Program-made: the position numbers and the translations under genes
Origin: Bacteroidaceae bacterium
GTDB lineage: Bacteria; Bacteroidota; Bacteroidia; Bacteroidales; Bacteroidaceae
DNA length: 64,000 bases
Assembly: GCA_017469685.1 (NCBI GenBank)
Contig: JAFUFW010000021.1
Location: forward strand, 47,952-111,951
Reading direction: 5' to 3'
The notes under the pieces: model-generated
Database searches by the model: none
Seen by the model: only the letters and a program-made list of their open reading frames with translations
Told to the model about the DNA's origin: nothing
Shown here: positions 39,389 through 49,289 of the stretch, piece by piece
Layout: the number at the start of each line of letters is the position of its first letter
Numbering within the stretch: position 1 is the first letter of the stretch

Positions 39389-42300
39389 ATGATGAAGCAG
39401 GTAAACATCAGGATTCCCCTGAGAATCCTTGCCCTCGTTTGTGGGCTTTTCATCTCTCTTGGTGCCTTTGCCCAGATTCAGGTCAAAGGTAATGTCAAGG
39501 ATGATACCGGCGAACCCGTCATGGGAGCTACCATCCGCGTTATCGGACAAGAGGGTGGCACCGTGTCGGACTTCGACGGTAATTTTGTTATCTCGGCTCC
39601 TCAAGGCAGTGAGTTGACGATCTCGTTCATGGGATTTGCCACCCAGACCGTTCCAGCCCGTCCGGTAGTGAATGTAACGCTGCAAGAGGACTCTAAGGTT
39701 CTTGACGACGTCATCGTCATCGGTTACGGTACCGTCAAGAAGAACGACCTTACAGGTGCTGTCACGGCTATCAAGCCCGACGAGAAAAACCATGGCCTGG
39801 TAGTGAATGCTCAGGACATGATCCAGGGTAAGATTGCAGGTGTCAACGTAACCTCCGGCGGCGGTACGCCTGGCGGCGGTGCCAGCATCCGCATTCGTGG
39901 CGGTTCCTCTCTTAATGCCAGCAACGATCCTCTCATCGTCATCGACGGTTTGGCTATGGACAACCAGGGCGTGAAAGGTCTTGCCAATCCGCTCTCAATG
40001 GTCAATCCTCAGGATATTGAGAGCTTCACGGTATTGAAGGACGCTTCCGCAACGGCCATCTATGGTAGCCGAGGTTCTAACGGCGTCATCATCATCACCA
40101 CGAAGAAGGGCAGCAAGGGACAGAAGCCTCAGGTAAGCTACAACGGCAATGTGTCTTACTCCATGAAGACGAAGACACTCGACGTGCTCGGAGCTGATGC
40201 TTATCGCAACTTCATAAACTCTTACTATGGAGCCGACTCCAAGGCTGCAGGCCTTATGGGTACTGCCAACACTGACTGGCAGGATCAGATCTACACTGGC
40301 GCTTTCGGCACAGACCACAACGTCACCGTAGCTGGTGGGGCCAAGCACATGCCTTACCGCGTCACCGTCGGCTACACCGACCAGAATGGTATCCTCAAGA
40401 CCTCAAACTTCCAGCGTACGACTGCCAGTGTCGCCCTGAACCCCTCGTTCCTCGACGACCACCTTACCTTTAATATTAATGGTAAGTTCATGTATGCCTA
40501 CAACCGCTATGCCAACACCGACGCTATTAACGATGCCGTACGCATGGATCCCACTCAGCCCGTCTACTTTGGCGACCCTGACGACAACTACCACGGCTAT
40601 TTCGCATGGCAGGCTGACGGCTCAGCCTACAAGGATCCGTCCTATCCCACAATCATCAACACTTATGCAGGCTCCAATCCCGTGGCTCGTTTGAACGAGA
40701 AGGATGACCGTGCCAACTCATTCGACTATATGGGTAACGTTGAGGTTGACTATAAGATTCACGGCTTAGAGGACCTGCGCCTCCACATGAACTTCTCAGG
40801 CGACTGGGGCAATGGCAAGCAGAATACGGCTTTCCAGCCTTGGGGACCCTCCAATTTCTATTATGGCAACGACGGCTATACGAAGGAGAACAAGTACAAC
40901 CTCATCTACTCGGCTTATGCTCAGTACTACAAAGACTTCAACGAGAAGCACCACTTCGATGTCATGGGCGGTTACGAGTGGAGCCACAAGAAGTATTGGG
41001 GCGAATCTGATTATACAGGCTACTATCCCCTCACCAGCCAGATTACCGATGAAGAGACAGGCGAAGCCCTTGCAGGCACCAAGTACAAGCCCTCGTTTGG
41101 TGAATGGAAGCAGGAAAGCTACCTCGTCAGCTTCTATGGCCGTGCCAACTACATCCTCTTGAATCGTTATATGTTCACCGGCACCGTACGTTACGACGGC
41201 TCAAGCCGCTTCAAGGATCACTGGGCACTCTTCCCCTCAGCAGCCTTTGCATGGCGTGTCAGCGAAGAACCGTTCCTGCGCAATGCCAAGAACCTTGACG
41301 ATTTGAAGGTCCGCCTCGGTTGGGGTAAGACTGGTCAGCAGGACGGCATCGGCAACTACAACTACTTCGCTTCCTATAACGTGAACATCAACAACACAGA
41401 CGGTCGCTATCCTATCAAGGGCGTTAACGACTCAGGTTTGCTCTATCGTCCCGATGCTTACAACGAGGATTTGAAGTGGGAAACCACAACGACTTACAAT
41501 GCCGGTATCGACTTCTCGTTCTTCAAGAACCGCCTCTCCGGTAGCATCGACGGCTACTATCGTAAGACCACAGACCTTATCAATACCGCTTACGTCTCGG
41601 CCGGCAGCAACTTCCGAAACCAAGTGCTCTCGAACATCGGTTCGCTTGAGAACAAGGGTGTCGAGGTCATGCTCACCGTGCGTCCCGTTGTTACCAAGGA
41701 CTGGCTCTGGGAAGTTACTGGCAACTTCACTTACAACCATAACGAGATTACCGAACTGACAGGCGAGAGCTCAATCGTGCCTGCTGGAGGCATTTCCTCA
41801 GGTACAGGTAATATGGTTCAGGCACAGGCTGTAGGTCATCCCGCCAATTCATTCTACGTTTACCAGCAGGTCTACGACCAGAATGGTCTGCCCGTAGAAG
41901 GTTGTTTCGTAGACCGTGATGGCGACGGCAAAATCAGTGAAAGCGACCGCTATTTCTACAAGAGCCCTCACGCTCCCTATCTCGCAGGCCTGAGCACACG
42001 TCTGCAGTACAAGAACTGGGACCTCGGACTTGGCTTCCGTGCCAGCTTCAACAACTACATATATTGGGACAAGCAGGCAGGCTATGCCAATACGGCTAAG
42101 CGCTACGACAGCTCGTTCAACTACCTGCAGACGAGCATCCCGTCGGCCATCGCCAACGACTGGTCGACCTACGACTACGTCGTCTCAGACTACTTCGTAC
42201 ACAACGCAACGTTCCTCAAGTGCGACAACATCACGCTGGGCTACTCGTTCAACACCGACGACAACTTCCTGCGTGGCCGCGCCTACATCGCAGCAACCAA

Positions 42301-42415
42301 CGTCTTCACCGTCACCAAGTACAAAGGTGTGGACCCAGAAGTCTTTGGCGGTATCGACAATTCCATCTACCCGCGCCCCTTCACCATTCAGCTGGGCGTA
42401 GCTTTGGATTTCTAA
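39389..42415 (+). CDS. SusC-like TonB-dependent outer-membrane transporter
   Basis: The 1008-residue protein has a signal peptide ending GAFAQ, an N-terminal carboxypeptidase-D-like domain (GNVKDDTGEPVMGATIRVIG, about residues 34-53), a plug domain with DDVIVIGYGTVKKNDLTGAV (about 106-125) and the SIRIRGGSSLNASNDPL signature (about 166-182), and a 22-strand barrel ending in an aromatic (ALDF). With the SusD lid, it imports malto-oligosaccharides using TonB energy. It is first in the plus-strand arm of the locus. ATG ATG is at the start; the first is used. Confidence 0.95.
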   Translation: MMKQVNIRIPLRILALVCGLFISLGAFAQIQVKGNVKDDTGEPVMGATIRVIGQEGGTVSDFDGNFVISAPQGSELTISFMGFATQTVPARPVVNVTLQEDSKVLDDVIVIGYGTVKKNDLTGAVTAIKPDEKNHGLVVNAQDMIQGKIAGVNVTSGGGTPGGGASIRIRGGSSLNASNDPLIVIDGLAMDNQGVKGLANPLSMVNPQDIESFTVLKDASATAIYGSRGSNGVIIITTKKGSKGQKPQVSYNGNVSYSMKTKTLDVLGADAYRNFINSYYGADSKAAGLMGTANTDWQDQIYTGAFGTDHNVTVAGGAKHMPYRVTVGYTDQNGILKTSNFQRTTASVALNPSFLDDHLTFNINGKFMYAYNRYANTDAINDAVRMDPTQPVYFGDPDDNYHGYFAWQADGSAYKDPSYPTIINTYAGSNPVARLNEKDDRANSFDYMGNVEVDYKIHGLEDLRLHMNFSGDWGNGKQNTAFQPWGPSNFYYGNDGYTKENKYNLIYSAYAQYYKDFNEKHHFDVMGGYEWSHKKYWGESDYTGYYPLTSQITDEETGEALAGTKYKPSFGEWKQESYLVSFYGRANYILLNRYMFTGTVRYDGSSRFKDHWALFPSAAFAWRVSEEPFLRNAKNLDDLKVRLGWGKTGQQDGIGNYNYFASYNVNINNTDGRYPIKGVNDSGLLYRPDAYNEDLKWETTTTYNAGIDFSFFKNRLSGSIDGYYRKTTDLINTAYVSAGSNFRNQVLSNIGSLENKGVEVMLTVRPVVTKDWLWEVTGNFTYNHNEITELTGESSIVPAGGISSGTGNMVQAQAVGHPANSFYVYQQVYDQNGLPVEGCFVDRDGDGKISESDRYFYKSPHAPYLAGLSTRLQYKNWDLGLGFRASFNNYIYWDKQAGYANTAKRYDSSFNYLQTSIPSAIANDWSTYDYVVSDYFVHNATFLKCDNITLGYSFNTDDNFLRGRAYIAATNVFTVTKYKGVDPEVFGGIDNSIYPRPFTIQLGVALDF

Positions 42416-42476
42416 TGAAGTGCTTGCTCGACAAAGTAGCTTGACTATTCAAGAACCATAAAAAAGAATATATCTT

Positions 42477-44087
42477 ATGAACTTCAATAATTTCAAATAC
42501 ATTCTTCCTGTGGCAACCTTCGCGCTCGCCGCAGGCCTGAGCTCGTGTGTCGGGGACTTGGATGTTACGCCTATTGACCCCAGCACCACGATGACTGTGG
42601 ACGAGGCCGGGCTCTACACTAAATGCTACGCCAACATGGCCCTTGCCGGCAACACCGGTGCCAATGGCGACTGCGACATCGACGGTCTCGACGGCGGTAC
42701 CACAGGCTTTGTCCGCCAGCTCTGGAATGCTAACGAACTCGTCACTGATGAGTCTATCTGCTGCTGGGGCGACCCTGGTATACCTCAGTTCAACTTTAAC
42801 ACATGGGATGAATCCCACCCCATGCTTCAAGGTTTCTACTATCGTCTGTACACAGGCATCACCTATTGCAACCACTACCTCGACGTTTGCGCCGGAGTCG
42901 ACGCTACGCGTGAGGCAGAGGTCCGCTTCCTGCGTGCTCTCTACTATTACTATCTTATGGACTGCTACGGCAACGTACCTTTCACCACGGCCGTCTCTTC
43001 TGAGTCGCCCGAACAGATTCAGCGTGCCGACCTCTTCGCTTGGCTCGAGACCGAGATCAAGGACTGCATGAAGAACATGCAGGCTCCTGTGGCTCGCACC
43101 AGCGCTTCCGATGGCTATGGACGTGCCGACCAGGATGCAGCCAACCTGCTTCTCGCCCGCATGTACCTCAATGCAGAGGTCTACACCGGCACTGCCCGCT
43201 GGGCCGATGCCAAGGAATATGCCGAGAAGGTTATCAACGGCCCGCACAAGCTATGGACTTCCGGCAAGAACGGCTGGAGCGCCTACCAGATGCTCTTTAT
43301 GGGCGACAACGGCGAGAGCGGCGCTTCCGTAGAAGCTATTCTGCCCTTGCTTCAGGATGGCATTACGACGACCTCTTGGGGTACAACCCTCTTCCTTATG
43401 GCTTCTACATGGAAGGACGATATGGATACAAACGGCGATTATGGTACCAAGGAGAACTGGGCAGGCAACCGCGCACGTCCGCAGTTCATTGCTAAGTTCT
43501 TCCCCAGTGGCGATGCTCCTCAGGCCACTATTGCCGACATGGCAGCTGCCGCAGGCGACAACCGCGCTCTCTTCTTCGGCATTGATCGCGAACTCTCCGT
43601 CTCTAACCCCAGTGAGTTCACTTCCGGCTACTCTGTAGGCAAGTATCGCAACACCTACTCCACGGGTGCCACAGGCCACAACTCTCAGTTCATTGACACC
43701 GACTTCTTCCTTATGCGTGCAGCTGAGGCTTACCTCATCGCAGCAGAGGCAGACGCTCGCCTCAATGGCGGCACCGTCAGCACTACAGGCCTTGGCTATA
43801 TCAACGCCCTGCGCACACGTTCCGGCGCCCGCACTGTGGCTCAGGCCGACTGCACTGTCGACTATATTCTCGACGAGCGTGCCCGCGAGCTCTACTACGA
43901 AGGCTTCCGCCGCACCGACCTTGTGCGCTATGGTCTCTTTGGCGGCGATGGCAGCGGCAAGTACCTCTGGGAGTGGAAAGGTGGCGTGAAGAACGGTCAG
44001 GGCTTTGCTGCCTTCCGCAACATCTACGCTATCCCCGCTGAGGACGTCAATGCTAACCCCAAACTGACTCAGAACCCCGGATATTAA
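42477..44087 (+). CDS. SusD-like starch-binding surface lipoprotein
   Basis: The 536-residue protein has a lipoprotein signal ending LSSCVGDLD with acidic residues after the Cys, the surface-export signal of Bacteroidetes. The RagB/SusD fold is shown by tetratricopeptide-like helices (EVRFLRALYYYYLMDCYGNV, about residues 142-161) and the C-terminal block with ERARELYYEGFRRTDLVRYG (about 463-482). It forms the hinged lid on SusC and binds starch. It lies 61 bp after susC. Confidence 0.95.
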   Translation: MNFNNFKYILPVATFALAAGLSSCVGDLDVTPIDPSTTMTVDEAGLYTKCYANMALAGNTGANGDCDIDGLDGGTTGFVRQLWNANELVTDESICCWGDPGIPQFNFNTWDESHPMLQGFYYRLYTGITYCNHYLDVCAGVDATREAEVRFLRALYYYYLMDCYGNVPFTTAVSSESPEQIQRADLFAWLETEIKDCMKNMQAPVARTSASDGYGRADQDAANLLLARMYLNAEVYTGTARWADAKEYAEKVINGPHKLWTSGKNGWSAYQMLFMGDNGESGASVEAILPLLQDGITTTSWGTTLFLMASTWKDDMDTNGDYGTKENWAGNRARPQFIAKFFPSGDAPQATIADMAAAAGDNRALFFGIDRELSVSNPSEFTSGYSVGKYRNTYSTGATGHNSQFIDTDFFLMRAAEAYLIAAEADARLNGGTVSTTGLGYINALRTRSGARTVAQADCTVDYILDERARELYYEGFRRTDLVRYGLFGGDGSGKYLWEWKGGVKNGQGFAAFRNIYAIPAEDVNANPKLTQNPGY

Positions 44088-44127
44088 TTTAGTTGACGGT
44101 TTATACATTAAATAATAATAAACTAAG

Positions 44128-45366
44128 ATGAAAAAGATATTATCATACGCTATGTTGCTGCTATGTGGCACATTAGCCTTCACGGCGTGCAGCGATGACA
44201 ACGAGTCCAACCCGACGCTCGTGCAGCCTACGGAGTTCAGCCTTTTCCAGCCCTCAGTGGGCTCGGCAGCCGTAGACCTCGAGAAGTCGCAGAGCGTGGC
44301 TCTCTCCTGGACGCTGCCCACATTCACCGATTTCGGTGCTCCCGTAGTGCCCACCTACGTAGTTCAGGTGTCGCCCACAGGTAAATTTACAAAGGAATTC
44401 GACCGCGACGCCAAGGATAATGCAGGCGCTGACTATATCTCGCTGGAGCAGACCTTCAACAGCTGCACCGCCGAAATCAGCACCGAAGGCCTCGATCAGG
44501 CCCTGCAGCTTCTCCTCGGCTGGGAGGATTTTGCTGACGTTCCCGCCTCGTTGCCCGTCACGGTTCGTGCCATTGCTTCTATTCGCGATGCTTCGTTCCG
44601 CGACTACTATCCAATCACGTCGAGCAACACCGTAGTGCTCAACACCGTTCCCTACTACATTATCAACGTCGACCCGATTGTGTGGTACATGGTAGGTAAC
44701 AACATTGGCAGTGCTTCTTGGAGCAATAATGCCGACGATGCTGGCAAGGGCCTCATCCCGCTGTTGCCCAGCGCCGACGAGGACTACGACAAGGCCACCG
44801 GCACAGGCGTTATCTCATACACTGGCTACATGACTGCTGGCACGCAGTTCAAGTTTGTCCTCACTCCTGGCAGCTGGGACGACCAGCTCAACTACGAGAA
44901 CGTCAAGGATGCCGACGCAGCCCTCATCTCTGACGAGGACGGCGACAACCACAATATCGGCATTGTGAAGAGCGGCTACTACACCATCTCTGTCAACACC
45001 AAGAGCAAGGAAGTCACCGTTGAGGCTTACGACAAAACTCCTAAGACCTTCGCTACTATGGCCATGCCCGGTACACAGAACGGATGGGATCCCACCCTTG
45101 ATGCCATGACAGCTTGCGAAACGCTCAATGGTGAGAACCACTTCTGGACGGCTCAGTTCATCGTTGCCGAGGATGCTCCTGAAGACGGAGGTGTGAAGTT
45201 TGCTGCCAACGGCGGCTGGGACGACAACTGGGGCAGCGAGCTCTTCCCCTACGGCACCGGCACCAACGGCGGAAAGAATATTCCCTATGTGGCTGGCTCC
45301 TACACCGTTTTCTTCAACGATATTACCGGCCAGTACTATTTCATCGCTAACCCAACTGAAGAATAA
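44128..45366 (+). CDS. SusE-like starch-binding surface lipoprotein
   Basis: The 412-residue protein has a lipoprotein signal ending LAFTACSDDNE (acidic export signal). The N-terminal SusE Ig-like domain (about residues 30-170) contains SVALSWTLPTF. Two starch-binding beta-sandwich modules follow: one opening IVWYMVGNNIGSASW (about 186-200) and one opening FATMAMPGTQNGWDPTLD (about 308-325). It holds starch at the cell surface next to SusCD. It lies 40 bp after susD and 5 bp before the SusF-like gene. Confidence 0.88.
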   Translation: MKKILSYAMLLLCGTLAFTACSDDNESNPTLVQPTEFSLFQPSVGSAAVDLEKSQSVALSWTLPTFTDFGAPVVPTYVVQVSPTGKFTKEFDRDAKDNAGADYISLEQTFNSCTAEISTEGLDQALQLLLGWEDFADVPASLPVTVRAIASIRDASFRDYYPITSSNTVVLNTVPYYIINVDPIVWYMVGNNIGSASWSNNADDAGKGLIPLLPSADEDYDKATGTGVISYTGYMTAGTQFKFVLTPGSWDDQLNYENVKDADAALISDEDGDNHNIGIVKSGYYTISVNTKSKEVTVEAYDKTPKTFATMAMPGTQNGWDPTLDAMTACETLNGENHFWTAQFIVAEDAPEDGGVKFAANGGWDDNWGSELFPYGTGTNGGKNIPYVAGSYTVFFNDITGQYYFIANPTEE

Positions 45367-45371
45367 GCTCT

Positions 45372-47294
45372 ATGAAAAAGTTAATGTATATCGCAGCGGC
45401 AGCCCTCTTTGGGCTGACCGCCTGCACCGAGGATTTTAAGGACTGGGTGCCTCAGCAGCAACCCACCCAACCGGCTACAGTGACCTTCGGCGACGGCAGC
45501 GTGACCGAAGTGGACGTCGTCGACCTCAACGCGCTGGCCGAGGACCAGGAGACCGTCAAGGTAGCCTCCATCGTAGCCCCAACGGCTTCAGCAGAAGGCT
45601 ATGAGCCTATCTACACGCTCAACATCGGCGAGCAGACGTTCGAGATTGATGCCAACGGCCAGATTTCTGCCGAAGAGCTGCAGGCCTACATCAGCGAAGT
45701 CTATGGCCGCCGCCCCGTAGAGCGCGACCTCACGGCCACCATTAGCATGTGGACCAGTAACGGCACTACAGCCATCAAGACTGCTACCTCAGCTCCTTTC
45801 GTCGTTCGTGCCATTCCACAGGCTCCGAACATCGAATCAGCTTACTATCTCACAGGTTCTATCAATAGCTGGGATAATAAGAATACCGACTACAAGCTCA
45901 CTAACGACGGCTCTGACCCGTATGAGAACCCAAAGTTCACCCTGCGTATTCCCGCTCCTGAGGACGGTAGCAACATCGAGTTCAAGATGACACCCGAAAG
46001 CGGACTGGGCGGCGACTGGAGCGGCTGTCTTACTGCTGGTAGCGAGGACGGCAAGTTCGCATACGACAACGTCGGTGGCAACCTCGTCATCGAGGCTGAC
46101 CCCGATGCCCTCTACTACGACCTCACCTTCAACATGCTCGACCAGACATGGACGGTGACCCCCGTGGGCTTCAATCCTTTCATCTACGAGATTGGCAACG
46201 AAAGCAGCTGGGGCGAGAACCATCCTCTCTATGGCAATGGCCTCGGACAGTACGAAGCAGTCATCTACCTTGACGGTGAGTTTAAGTTCAAGCCCAACAA
46301 GGAAAACTGGGATGGAGACTGGGAGAAGGCCAGTGGCAACGCCGAGGCCGGCACTCTGAAGACCGATGGCGGACCTAATATTGATGCTGTCGCTGCAGGC
46401 TTCTACTATGTTCAGGTCGATCTCAAGGAGATGACATATAAGCTCACTGCTATAAAAACTATTGGTATCATTGGCAACGGTGGCGACTGGAACACCGACA
46501 TACCGATGACCTACAACGAGGTCCTCAGGTGCTGGGAGGCTCGCACAGCTCTGGCCGGTGGTGAGTTCAAGTTCCGCGCTAACAACGACTGGGCTATCAA
46601 CTGGGGTGGCGACTTCAGTAACCTCACCCAGGGAGGTGCCAACCTCAGCGTGGCAGCCGCAGGCGATTATGTAGTGCGTCTGTATCTTAGCGACGAAGCT
46701 GCTCCCCACTGCACCGTGGAGGTCGATAATGGTTTCCCTGACTTCATCTACGAGATAGGCAACGAAGGCGGTTGGAGCACATGCCATCCGCTCCGTGGCA
46801 ACGGACAGGGACAGTACTCTGGCTTCTACTACCTCAATGGTGAGTTTAAGTTCAAGCCCAACGACGGCGACGACTGGTCGGGCGACTGGGAACGCCTCAG
46901 CGGCGACACCTACGAAGGTGCCCTCACCCCCGACGGCAGTGGCAACATTGGCGACGCAGCTGCGGGTATGTACAAGATTGATGTCGACCTGGCCGTCATG
47001 TCATACAAACTCACGGCCGTCACCATCGGTGTCATCGGCAACGGCGGCGACTGGGACAACGACATTGATATGACCTACAACACCGAAGCAGGCTGTCTCG
47101 AGGTTACTACCGAGCTGGCCGCAGGCGAGTTCAAGTTCCGTGCCAACCACGGTTGGGACATCAACTGGGGCGGCTCGTTCGACAACCTCACCCAAGGTGG
47201 TGCCAACCTCAGCGTAGCCGAGGCCGGCACATACAAGGTGCAGCTCTTCCTCAGCTACGACGGCAAGCACTATTGCAAGCTCATTAAACAATGA
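45372..47294 (+). CDS. SusF-like multi-module starch-binding surface lipoprotein
   Basis: The 640-residue protein has a lipoprotein signal ending FGLTACTEDF. After an Ig-like SusE/F domain (about residues 30-150) come five beta-sandwich modules: one starting YYLTGSINSW (about 157), FIYEIGNESSWGENHPL (about 273), GIIGNGGDWNTDIPMTYN (about 366), FIYEIGNEGGWSTCHPL (about 458) and GVIGNGGDWDNDIDMTYN (about 554). Modules 2-3 and 4-5 are a duplicated pair with near-identical phrases (FKFRAN, NLTQGGANLSVA). The aromatic-rich loops should bind starch. The stop is followed at once by a terminator/repeat array. Confidence 0.9.
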   Translation: MKKLMYIAAAALFGLTACTEDFKDWVPQQQPTQPATVTFGDGSVTEVDVVDLNALAEDQETVKVASIVAPTASAEGYEPIYTLNIGEQTFEIDANGQISAEELQAYISEVYGRRPVERDLTATISMWTSNGTTAIKTATSAPFVVRAIPQAPNIESAYYLTGSINSWDNKNTDYKLTNDGSDPYENPKFTLRIPAPEDGSNIEFKMTPESGLGGDWSGCLTAGSEDGKFAYDNVGGNLVIEADPDALYYDLTFNMLDQTWTVTPVGFNPFIYEIGNESSWGENHPLYGNGLGQYEAVIYLDGEFKFKPNKENWDGDWEKASGNAEAGTLKTDGGPNIDAVAAGFYYVQVDLKEMTYKLTAIKTIGIIGNGGDWNTDIPMTYNEVLRCWEARTALAGGEFKFRANNDWAINWGGDFSNLTQGGANLSVAAAGDYVVRLYLSDEAAPHCTVEVDNGFPDFIYEIGNEGGWSTCHPLRGNGQGQYSGFYYLNGEFKFKPNDGDDWSGDWERLSGDTYEGALTPDGSGNIGDAAAGMYKIDVDLAVMSYKLTAVTIGVIGNGGDWDNDIDMTYNTEAGCLEVTTELAAGEFKFRANHGWDINWGGSFDNLTQGGANLSVAEAGTYKVQLFLSYDGKHYCKLIKQ

Positions 47295-47298
47295 CACA

Positions 47299-47340
47299 AA
47301 AAAGGCTCAAGGGTTTTGTCCAAACCCCTTGAGCCTTTTT
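47299..47340 (+). terminator. Intrinsic terminator after the SusF-like gene
   Basis: AAAAAGGCTCAAGGG (47299-47313) and CCCTTGAGCCTTTTT (47326-47340) form a 15-bp stem ending in a T-run, 5 bp after the stop. It is formed by the first two units of the 22-bp array. It separates susC-F from the amylase gene and may reduce amylase read-through. Confidence 0.85.
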
Positions 47341-47381
47341 GCCAAAACCCTTAAGGGTTCTGCCCCGAACCCTTAAGGGCT
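47302..47381 (+). repeat. Four-unit 22-bp palindromic array (family A, copy 3)
   Basis: Units start at 47302, 47324, 47346 and 47368. The first two are variant (AAGGCTCAAGGGTT, ACCCCTTGAGCCTT), the last two close to AACCCTTAAGGGTT. Spacers are TTGTCCAA, TTTGCCAA and CTGCCCCG. The array ends in a T-run after 47381 and coincides with the terminator of the SusF-like gene. Confidence 0.9.
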
Positions 47382-47437
47382 TTTTTTACAACCTCTTGTA
47401 CCTGCTCTTCGGGACATGTCCTAAAAGATGCAATTAT

Positions 47438-47458
47438 CGCCCATTTCATCGATTCAAA
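47438..47458 (+). repeat. Dispersed 20-bp motif upstream of the amylase gene
   Basis: CGCCCATTTCATCGATTCAA is identical to 15875-15894 and lies 31 bp before the amylase start. The distance from any promoter-like element is not clear. Confidence 0.75.
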
Positions 47459-47489
47459 GTTCCCAGTTCATCATTCATTGTTCCCCGTT

Positions 47490-49247
47490 ATGAAACATCT
47501 ATTGTATCCTCTTTTTTCCATCGCCTTATTATCTTTTTCTCTCAGCTGCGGAGGCGACGACCCCGTGACGCCAGACCCCGAACCTACGCCAACGCCCACC
47601 CCTGAGCCAACGCCCGAGCCTGAGCCCGAACCTGTCGTTGGTTGGCCCGCCGACTACGGCGGCGTCATGCTCCAGGGTTTCTACTGGGATGGCTTCGGCG
47701 ATGCTGCCTGGACGCGCCTCGAGGCGCAGGCCGACGATCTGGCACCTTACTTCTCGCTCGTGTGGATTCCTCAGAGTGGCAACTGCGGCGGAACCAGCAT
47801 GGGCTACGACGACCTCTGGTGGTTCAACGACTACAATAGCTCTTTCGGCACCGAGGCTGAGCTGCGCTCGCTAATCCGCACCTTCAAGCAGAAAGGCATA
47901 GGCACCATCGCCGACGTGGTCATCAACCACCGTCGCAACGTCTCGAACTGGGTCGACTTCCCGAAGGAAACCTACAAAGGTGTGACCTACGAAATGGTAT
48001 CGACCGACATTTGCGCCAACGACGACAATGGTGAGACAGCCGTCTGGGCACGCAACAACGGCTACAGCCTCAGCTCAAACCTCGACACAGGCGAAGGGTG
48101 GGGCGGCATGCGCGACCTCGACCACAAGAGCGAGAACGTACAAACCATAGTCAAAGCCTACCTCGACTTCCTTTTGAACGACCTCGGCTACACTGGTTTC
48201 CGCTACGATATGGTCAAAGGCTACGCCGGCGAGTACACCAAACTCTACAACGAGAGCGCTCGCCCGGCTTACTCTGTAGGCGAATGTTGGGACGGCACTT
48301 CAACAATCCGCGCATGGATCGATGCCACCGACAAGACATCGGCAGCCTTCGACTTCCAGTTCCGCTACACCGTGCGCAATGCCGTCAACAACCAGAACTG
48401 GGCGTTGCTCGGACGCCAGAACGAGGGCAACTGGCCACTCGTGTCAAACAGCTACAACACTGGAGCCTATCGCCAATGGGCTGTCACCTTCGTTGAGAAC
48501 CACGATACAGAGTACCGCTCCGCCAGCGCACCACAGGATCCCATACGCCGCGACACACTCGCTGCCAATGCCTACCTGCTGGCCATGCCCGGCACGCCCT
48601 GCGTATTCCTCAAGCATTGGAAAGCCTATAAGCACGACATCGCCCGCATGATACAGGCCCGTCAGCTCTGCGGCATACAGAACACGAGCACCTACAGTCA
48701 GTACCGCTCCAACCCAGCCTTCTATGCCGCCAAGGTCGAAGGCTCTAAGGGGCAGCTCATAGTGTGGCTCGGCGATCAGGCAAACGCCGCTGCCGAGGTT
48801 GGCGAGGGCTTCATCAAGATTGTCGAAGGCAAGAACTACAGCTACTGGGTTGATGCCTCACTAAAGAGTGCATGGGAAGCCGTGGCCGAACCCTCGTTCC
48901 CTGAGGACAAGGTGGAGCGCCACGACATCACCGTCTACCTGAAAGATCCGGGATGGCAGAGCGTCTGGTTCTATGCCTGGGACGGCAACCTCTACATCAA
49001 CGACGAGTGGCCCGGCGTGCAGGTGACGGCAACGACAAACGTCAAGGATACTAAGTTCTACTACCGCACCTTCAACGTCTCGGCCGAGGCGTCTTACTCG
49101 ATGAACGTCATCTTCGACCAAGGCTCCTCCGTTGCACAGACCATCGACATCACCGGCATCACTTCCGACCGCTACTACGAGATAGCCCCTACGATGGACG
49201 GCAACAAGTTCACCGTCAACGACATCACCGCCGACTACGCGCCGTAG
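47490..49247 (+). CDS. GH13 alpha-amylase surface lipoprotein (SusG-like role)
   Basis: The protein has 585 residues from the ATG at 47490. The lipoprotein signal ends LSLSCGGDD. A Pro/Glu/Thr linker (about residues 29-50) lifts the enzyme from the surface. The GH13 barrel has ADVVINHR (about 138-145), GFRYDMVKGY (nucleophile Asp, about 237-246), SVGECWDG (acid/base Glu, about 262-269) and VENHDTEYR (about 333-341). A C-terminal starch-binding domain (about 485-585) starts near ITVYLKDPGWQSVWFYAWDG. It hydrolyses starch to oligosaccharides for SusCD. It is not a sequence twin of Bacteroides SusG, whose starch-binding domain is inserted in the barrel. Confidence 0.92.
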   Translation: MKHLLYPLFSIALLSFSLSCGGDDPVTPDPEPTPTPTPEPTPEPEPEPVVGWPADYGGVMLQGFYWDGFGDAAWTRLEAQADDLAPYFSLVWIPQSGNCGGTSMGYDDLWWFNDYNSSFGTEAELRSLIRTFKQKGIGTIADVVINHRRNVSNWVDFPKETYKGVTYEMVSTDICANDDNGETAVWARNNGYSLSSNLDTGEGWGGMRDLDHKSENVQTIVKAYLDFLLNDLGYTGFRYDMVKGYAGEYTKLYNESARPAYSVGECWDGTSTIRAWIDATDKTSAAFDFQFRYTVRNAVNNQNWALLGRQNEGNWPLVSNSYNTGAYRQWAVTFVENHDTEYRSASAPQDPIRRDTLAANAYLLAMPGTPCVFLKHWKAYKHDIARMIQARQLCGIQNTSTYSQYRSNPAFYAAKVEGSKGQLIVWLGDQANAAAEVGEGFIKIVEGKNYSYWVDASLKSAWEAVAEPSFPEDKVERHDITVYLKDPGWQSVWFYAWDGNLYINDEWPGVQVTATTNVKDTKFYYRTFNVSAEASYSMNVIFDQGSSVAQTIDITGITSDRYYEIAPTMDGNKFTVNDITADYAP

Positions 49248-49289
49248 CACCGATGCTTGTCTGCTCTTGACCGCGGACATATAAGAATA

